Below, piece after piece: positions 54,201 to 63,200 of a stretch of DNA of 64,000 nucleotides. The stretch covers positions 75,581,120 through 75,645,119 of the forward strand of contig CM056583.1 of the NCBI GenBank assembly GCA_029721435.1, given 5' to 3'. The notes beneath the pieces are model-generated. The model worked only from the letters and a program-made list of their open reading frames with translations. It was not told the origin of the DNA and did no database searches. The stretch comes from Gymnothorax reevesii (Eukaryota; Chordata; Actinopteri; Anguilliformes; Muraenidae). The stretch's first letter is position 1. Each line of letters starts with the position of its first letter. A program made the position numbers and the translations under genes.

Positions 54201-57200
54201 CACAAATTTAAAGCCATTTCTTTTATATTTGGTATGCATACGGACAGTGGTAAGGACACGGCGCCTATCGATTTTGATTGCCATGGTAACGTCATTGACT
54301 AAATAATAGATAAAATTGTGTACAAAATAAGCCCAAATGAAAAATGTGGGCGATTGGGGGCTGCACCCATTGGTCGCGGGTGACAAACCAGTCTTGTTGG
54401 AGTTATGAGGTTGTCAAGAGACAAAAAGCGAGACAGCATTATGGAGCAATTCATAACCAGCATGGCGCCTCAGTGTCTCTTCAGAGAAGTTTTGACTGGC
54501 CAGCCTGAAAGGAGCGAGAATACAGTTCCTCCCCCGATAAACAGGCGCTGTTCGACTGGGTCCACGACAGACTGTGCGTTCAGTACAAATGACACCAACA
54601 CCACTTAAAATCCACCTCAATCTAACAGTGCTTTTGTAAGAACAACATTGTACATTCTGGTCCACATCAGTGGAGCTGGCTCACTTTGCCAGCTTATGAA
54701 TAGCCCAGCAAACACAATTCTCCTTATTTCATTTGTAAAGTCTGTTCCCGTATGGAGACGGAGGATACTTATCAAATACATGAGTAAGGTATCCAAGGCA
54801 AAGAGCCTTTCAGATGGATGGGAGAAAATGCATGTGATATCAGCGCAATCTACCCATCTCTTAAGCTCTTTATTTTCATCTCCATTTAATCACAGATATT
54901 ATCATTATTATTATTATTTTTATTTTCTTTTCAATTATTAACCTTTTAATCATTATTATATCTCTTTCCCTGGGCCTCTTTGTCCTTAGCTACATATAAT
55001 TATTAAAGTTTATTTCAGAAACATATTTTTTGCAAATATTAACATTTCAAATCTTAGACACAAATGACGAGCAGCGTCACGGATGTGTTCTGTCAGTAAA
55101 TTGAGTAACTGAATACACGTATTACCAAAGTGAACTGCGGCTTCTTCCACATCTTCATTTAGGGAAAGCACAAGCGGTTCTTCAACAACCTGAGAAAGAG
55201 GTAGCATAACTAGATGTGACAGCACAAACACATAAACCCACATTCTGGTAAAACACATATATTCACAGAAATACGCTCAACCACACAGGCTCCCACACCT
55301 GCTACACAAAACACACACACACACACACACGTACACAATCAGGCTCACACACATACACAAAAAAACAGCCATTCATACCAAGCGCAAACAGACAAACAGC
55401 TCACACAAATGGCTCCTGTTAAAGCAATAAAAGAGAGCGGTGTGAAGTACAGCAGTTCAGTCCATTAACAGATCAGCTACTTACTTCTCAGAAACCCATT
55501 TACAAAGAAAACTCACCAGTGACTCACCAGTTTGGCTGTCAACAAAGGTTTTAATGGACACATTTGGTGTTAATAAGAGTACTTCCAGGTAATATAAGTA
55601 AGTGAAATACAAAGACATGCTGGGCATTTCACGACAATGACTGCACACCTAAGTTGTGTATTATGGCCAGATGCAAAGCAGAGTTCCATAGCTTCCTGTG
55701 TTCCATTGCTTCATCAATTCTCATCACCTGAATTAACCTAAATGAGCAAAATGTGAACACAACTCCAATGTCCCAGCACTGAGCCAACTTTACGGACAAA
55801 CACACTACAACACAAATCACATGCAGCTTGAGTCTACAACGAACAACATCGAATAGATATAGTCCAATGAAATTTGACCGACAATTTAAGGCAAAGCCTT
55901 CTTTTGACAGACCCCGTAAAAAAAATCACCAACATCCATATCCAATCCTTTCGGATGACTAGATGAGAGGTAATGACTATAATCTCCATGGTAACATCTG
56001 TGAATTAATGCTCTCTGGCATTTGTGCATTCTCAAATCACAAGAGAGGACATCCAACCAAAGCATTATAACTAAAAGAAGTAGGAAAATTATAACTTCAA
56101 CTAAAAAAGTGGGAATAATCCATGGTAAGGCTTGAATATTTGGTTTTCCATAAGATTCTCAAAGCCATTAAAGTGACCTCTCCACAAGCTCTGAGTCAAG
56201 TACTCATCGCAAGTCAACAGGATGTGCCAACGACCGAACGCCCAAACCTTTGCCAGTCAGTATCACTGGCGACACATTCCAGGAAGAATGCTCAGTCAGC
56301 TGAATCATGAATTATTCACATTCTGAGCGGAAATTTGGCTACATATCTTGTTTTGGTGTTATGCGCTGTTTATCAAACCTCAATAAAAAATTCTACCACC
56401 TTAACATATCTGTAACACCAAAAATGAATCAAGGTGGTCAATAAAATGCCAGGAGTAACAATCATTTGCTAACTATGTATCTGTGTAAAGATAGCAGTAA
56501 AGCTACACAGGTAAATTTCTAGCATTAATTCAAATGTATATCTGTGTATTTTGTAGCACATATAACTGCAGTAAGTGTCAGATTGGGATCTTCTGCAAAG
56601 ATCTGATTCAACACTGGGTATTTTACTGTGTTATTGCAGTCTTTCAACGAAAAATAAAGTCACCTGTGAGTGAGTAAATTTGAGCCAATATCAGCAAAAG
56701 TCCAACAGAAAAGTACAGAAGAAGAAAGCTCTGCTTTGAGACAGGCAACACCAGGATCAACAGATGGTCATACTCACCGTATCTGCCAGCATGTGATCTC
56801 CTCTAGAGGAGTCCAGGGGAATATCTGACAAAGAGAGAAGCAGGATGTATGAATGCAGACCGCCAGCCGCTCGTTCGTTAGCACATGAATAGCCCTGGCC
56901 TGACAGACGTATGTGTCACATTGTCAGAGCTACATTACTCCGCTGCCCCGCTTGGCCGCCCGCTGGCACCGTGCCTTTGTGACCTCACAACAAGGGCCTC
57001 TCTCAGCCCAAACGCTGATGCCTCATTGGTGATTTTGAAACTGCTCGTCATCGCCGGAACATTCTGAACACACATTACTGTATATTGTTATTCCAGCTGT
57101 GTCCATCTTTTTCAGTTCTGTGGTTGAGCAGAACCTCCTGGGATAGCTTCACAAAATCAAAATAAATCTATCGCCGGCCAAATCTGTCAAGCATTATATT

Positions 57201-60200
57201 CAACAGTAAATACCCCTCAAACACGTGTATGTACTTTAAAACTGTAAATTGCGTAAAACATATAGAACATCTTTAAAAAATTATTCACAGAAGTCTGTAA
57301 AATATACATAATTTAAATAAAAAGGTGAATATAAAAAAATATTAAACCACTATTCTTACTGCAGGCCTCCAAGTCGATGAACACAACTCATTAATGCAAA
57401 ATGATCAGGTCCTTAATAAACTCCCTGGATTTGAATACTAGCCAGTTTTTGACTGCACAATCATCAGATACAACTAATGCTCATTTAAATATATCAAGTA
57501 ATTAAAGATAATATTTAATAGCTCCCATTTCTGAAATTGCATGGTGAAATATATGTATATTATACTGACAAATGCTAAACTAAGCAGAGCAACCTTCAGC
57601 AAAATTCTACATATTATTAGCGCTCGGTCATAAATGGCAATTTCTAAGCACGTTCTAGAAATATAAAAAGTGTGAGTTAAATCATGTTCTCCTCAGCCCT
57701 ACATCTAATGACAACTCGGGAGACACAGTCACCATGGTATTGACTTACTGCAGCCCCCAGTCACACCGCTAATGGCCCTGCAATCAACCCTCATGTCACT
57801 ATGGTAACCTGCAACAGGACCTGGGATCAGAAAAACAGAGAGCGACTAAATCTTTGTGCGCCACTGCCGCCGAGACGCTGCGGTTTGGCCCACCCAGGGG
57901 AAACTCAACGTGTTTTTTCCTCCTCATCGAGACACCGGGGGGAAACTCTGCCGAGATTTCACAATGGCCTGTTTGTTTCCTCGTGTAATGTCGTAAACAA
58001 ACCGATTCACTGTATCCTCGGCTCTGCCAGATCCACTCACTCACGCAGGGGGAAGCAGCTACGGCCTGTACCGTAAACGCACGCACAGTCAAAGGCGGCG
58101 GGTATTTCCTATCCGGCGACCGTTCACAGTAATTAGTGGATCAGACATCACAATCTGAACGCAACGGAGAGCTGGCATGACATTCAAGGACTTCGTGTCA
58201 CTTTCAAAAAGTTAATACACCGTCCTATTGTTTGCGATTTAACGCTGATAATCATAATTACTTCGGTTGTCAAAGATGCCATCTCAGTTCCCCATACTAA
58301 TTAAACCACAAAAACTGTATTACAATATAATGCATTTGCTTCAACCGTTGCCATAAATCCTCACATCAAATATTTCCAATTCATTTCTAAGTTGACCAAG
58401 CATCACTTGTGCAACATGTCTTAAACTGTGTAATCAAATAAAAATAAGTACTCTGTCAATTGATTTGCGGTGAAAAAGGGATGGCTGTCAAGTTCAGAAC
58501 AGATAAATAATGGGCAGCATATCGCCTGACATGGGCAAGTTGGCAAACAAGAAGTAGCCGGTGCCAGACAATGTCAGTTGAAGGAGGCGTCATTCATAGT
58601 TTTTGGGCACTTCTTGCAGTTTTCATGCAGAACTTTTCAGAGAAAAGCGTAAAAAAAATGGCAATAACTGAGAGTAACGAGTATCGAGATAAAGAGAAGA
58701 GTCGACTGTAATTCTAGGCGACAAGGGCACCCTGGCACATACTGTAGACATCTACACAACCAGGAACACACATAGTGCAAGAACTTTATTGTTTTAGTGC
58801 CCAATTGTTTTTTTTATCTTATTTTCTCACGCACACGTGACACATTCCACATGCATAGGCAGCTCTCATGCTCAGCTGTTAACATAAGGCATCGCAAAGA
58901 ATTAAGTTTTTCACAGGAAAAAACGCTAGAGAAAACATTCCTGAGACACAACGCATCAGGAGTTTTTGTCTGCCAAACACCAATTCTTCAGCCAAAGCAA
59001 ACAAGACGTGGCTTCATTGTTTTACTGTAGCCTGTTGTATTTTTAGAATTTGATATTTGTGGGATGCTATGCTATGTGTCTGAATTGGTCAAATGATTCC
59101 ACAAATATGAGATTCGCACCACTTCCTTTGTATCCAGCTATCAAGTCTCAAGAGTCTTTCAGTCAATCTTGTGGCTGAGGCGAAAGTTCAAGAAATATTA
59201 AAGGCTGTCTTCCTAGTAGACGGTATGAATCAAAAATCCTGCAGCTTTCCAGTGTCCTCCATGATATTTTCATGAGTTTTCAACTCTTCTAGTTTAAATT
59301 TTTCCTTTCAGGAGAAGCGTGCCTCTACCAATAAACAACAGGAAAGAAACAGTAACCCTGGCCAGTCTGAACAGGGTGTTTTAGTAGCTCTTACACTAAA
59401 CAGTCTGGCTGGAGCTCAAGGAAACAGGATACATGTCAAAAGTTTCGCCGATGCCAAAACAAATGCTTTTACGCCTGAACTGAAGGTATTCTCTGATGTT
59501 CCAATCAGATAAGAGCTGACATCACAGGCATGGAGAACACATCAAACGGACTATTTACTGCAGGAATGGAGCCAATTTATTAGACTTATCGGAAATTATT
59601 ATTTTGTTGCTCCAAACTTTACCAGCAGAGGGAGACAGAATGATCCAGCAATATTTTACGACTCTGACGTTGCAGGAGATAATGATTACCAGGCTGCAAT
59701 AGCAAAGATAGTATTGTTTTCAGTTGATCAACGTGCCTGCATATCATCAGGCCAAACCACAATGAAATTACTTCGAAACTGCTATAAAACTACCAGGAAC
59801 GCTGTTTTGGGCATTTTTACAAGTGTTTATATTTCTGTCTGCCTGTCTGTTTGAGAACAATCATTGTGAACACAGTGGCATCGCAACCTTTTATGATGCA
59901 GCCCTCAAACTTCACAGGTGATTTGTGATAAAAAAAAGAAGGGCTGAGTTTGAATATGGGCATGTTCTGAGCTGTACTGTAGGAATGTCTACATTGCTAT
60001 TGCGGCTGGTGCAATCCCAGATGGTCTCTAGTTGACATTAATTTTACATTAAATGGACTCAGTGATTTTTATGTTCACATGAATCTCAGGATTACAGCCA
60101 CATATGGACAGAAACAAGACTTAAATTCATATGAAAGTGTCATTTCTCTATTTTCAAGAATAAATGGAAAAGCAACTAACCATTCTTCATGTCTTCCCTA

Positions 60201-63200
60201 GGTGCATTCTTTTCGTGTTCATTGTGCAATTCACTCATTTCATCTGTTTCACCCTACAGAAGAGAGAGGTCAAAAAAGACTAGATCAATGCAGAAACAAA
60301 TTAAATATGTAGAAACTGCAACACAAACTTTAGTCTACAGCAAGTTAAATTTGTTTACATATCAGCAATGTTACAGAGTAATGAACAGTAAGACCAACTT
60401 AATCTTATTTTTTCTCTTCAAATTGTCAGTTTTAGAGACCCATCACTTTAAAGCAAAAATTTTTCAATTTTTTTCCCTCAACATTCTAAATTGGCATTTG
60501 AGACCTCAATTTGAGTTACCAGGGGTGATTGGTACAGTATTTGAATGTTCTGAGAACGAGAACATTGCAATCGCAAATTTGTGATCGAATTCCAAAAGAA
60601 GTTAATCAACATAGCAGTCCCACCCAACATTCCACAGATTTGCCGAACCAGTCAAAAATGAATTTCATCTTTCACAATTCAATAATATTTTATTAATGAA
60701 AAGGCTAAGCGTTGTGATGGTTGAAAGTCAATTGGCTCAGAAATGGCAAGTAAGAAGTAAATGTGAAAAAAATGAACAATTCAAGCTTAAATGCCAATGC
60801 ATTAAGGGTGTATGTGTACGGTGAACAATACACTCACTTTCCTCAGTAGGTTATTATCAGTTAAGTGTTTTCTTAAGAGCAGAATGCAGGCCTCCAGGCT
60901 CTGTTCTGAGGCCCGCAGGACTGTAAGGGACTCTGAGTCAGGGGAAAACCATGGCATGTGGGAAATATCTGCCCAGCCCTGAGATGTGCTGTCCTGTGGA
61001 GCAGGTGGGCTGGAAAACAAACCAGGAGACATTTTACAAAAATACTAACCAAAGCGTTCCCTGCGTTCAAATGTTACCTCAGGCAAGAACATCTAATTTG
61101 AAATCTTGAATGATAAATGCATCCAAATACAGGCACGGTTTCAAATAACACTGAGGCGACAAGCATATATTGTTCTTTTCCATATATTGATTATACTCAG
61201 AATTGTTACATAAAGGCCTCACAGTAACTGCCCTTTCCAATTTCATTTTGAAAAATGGTTACTCCTGAGTGCATAACTTCTCCCCATGATGTATTATATT
61301 GTTCCAAGATAAATTAAATAACCATATTCCATCTTCTTCCTTTACTGAAAATTTGATTTTAAGCGACATATACCCCACAGACTGGCCACCTGCTGCCCAG
61401 GTGTTATGATAACATCCATTTCAAGCTCTAACCCTCACACAGCTGAGCTCTGCGTGACCTTGGTCTCCATGGCTGCACAAAGATGTCATACTGTTACCTT
61501 GGTAATCCCATATCTTAAAAAAGGCCTGCATTGCCCTGTCAAAACACATGAGCTTAACTACATGGAGGAAGGCATTTTGTTTTTTAAAAGCACATTTCAC
61601 TGCAAACTTCCAAGGCTCATAACCCCTTGTTCAGTTTTAGCTGTGTTTAATGGCTGTGCATTACTTAATTTTATTATATTCAGCGGCAAAGTGCTTGAGT
61701 CAGCCAAAGGCTTGGGTTTGCTAAAGCCAAAGGGCTTTAAAATCATCAATATAATAATATGTAAAAAAATAAAACCCCTGAAAACAAGAACAAGTTATTG
61801 ATAATATATAAAATGATTTCCAATAAAAGTGCAGAAAACATAAGCATCCAAATGATTGACTCTGCTTCCAGATTGAACATTATGTTCTGGTTGAACATTA
61901 AAGAAAGCTTATTTTTCACAGTTTTAATTCTCAGCTTACTATCAGGCAAGCATATTATCATGATTTTCTCTGAGAAGAAAGCTTGGCTCAGAGGCAGCAC
62001 TCTGGCTTCATTATACATTCTGATGAGTTTTCACATTGATTTCATGCAATGAGCCATCTGGCCATTGGTGAAATATTGAAATAAATGAAACAGGGACCGT
62101 GGACAGCGATTATTGGAGTGGGGTTCTTCTGCACTACAGTAAACATGTGGTGACTGGGATTTTGTTGATGGTGAAAATATATTATAGGTGGAGACCAGAA
62201 ATTGGCACAAATGTCAAATTAGCCATAATGCACGCAGTACGAGAATATGCATCGATCCAGAAACTGATCCTACACAGTGCAAGCAGTTCTGGGTAGTTCA
62301 CAGATCACAACTTCCAGCAACCAGAAAAGAGAAAACTGCATAATTTGTCACAAAGCAACACAGATACGGGCATTTGTCAGAGTGCAATTCACCCTTAGAG
62401 TGAAGATTCAGTTAAAAATAGGTTAAATTTTAAAACTATTTACGGTTTATATAATAGCGGAAGAGGGTTTTGTGGAGAGCAATTTTAACGATTTTATTAT
62501 TTAAAAAGATTTGAGAAGGTATTGTGCATCTCAGGGATGCAGTGCAGCATCCAGCCTGTATTGATTTTTATTTGGAAATGATCCTATTATAGATTGTCAT
62601 GTTGCCATAATTCATATTCTATAGCTCTGAACTTTTGTTGCTTTTATTTCTCAGGGGTAATTATAGGAAATCTATATGAGGTACTGACGTCCATTCATAT
62701 TACTTGCCTTCCACCGCAACACACAACGCAGCTTAATGCATTAATGCAATTGAGATTCAATCGTATTCAAAATGACTTATTCAGTAGGTCAAAGGAAAGT
62801 GAGAATGTATGCTGCATTGAAGGTTGTACTGCTGAAGGTTGTAGTTACGAATTAAATGATAAACTGCCATTACATGAAGTATTGCAGAATCCATAATTAC
62901 ATTTTAAGGAACATTTCACTTTCATAAACAGGATGCTTGTTTACGGGGTTAGGTACTTGGAGAAAATGTCATTGAATATCAACTAAGCAAAGCGATCATT
63001 ATATAATGCAGTTATTTTTCTCTGCCAAGCTGCAAAATATGGAAAATGATGAGATTTTGAGGCTGTTTCCAGGACAGCCAGAGTGGAACTATAACATCAC
63101 ACAGCGAGGCTCTGCTAATGTAATCCAGGTGCGTACTGAAACTTCGCACAAACGGGTGACGAAATTCTGGAAAATCAAAAGTAAATCCGTAAACAAACAC

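Larger units (their letters stand above)
31173..55125 (-). other. arhgef28: arhgef28 giant intron F/E (~24 kb)
   Basis: No coding exon was found in it, and none is required because exon E (one base left) and exon F (two bases needed) join in phase. It holds the mobile elements listed separately. Stretches without recognised features are about 31173-32630, 32880-34550, 36211-38360, 38830-40900, 41300-44140, 46550-48360, 48500-49670, 49970-50780, 51000-51560 and 52575-54095. These are AT-rich and contain short T- and A-runs and simple repeats only. Confidence 0.85.
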
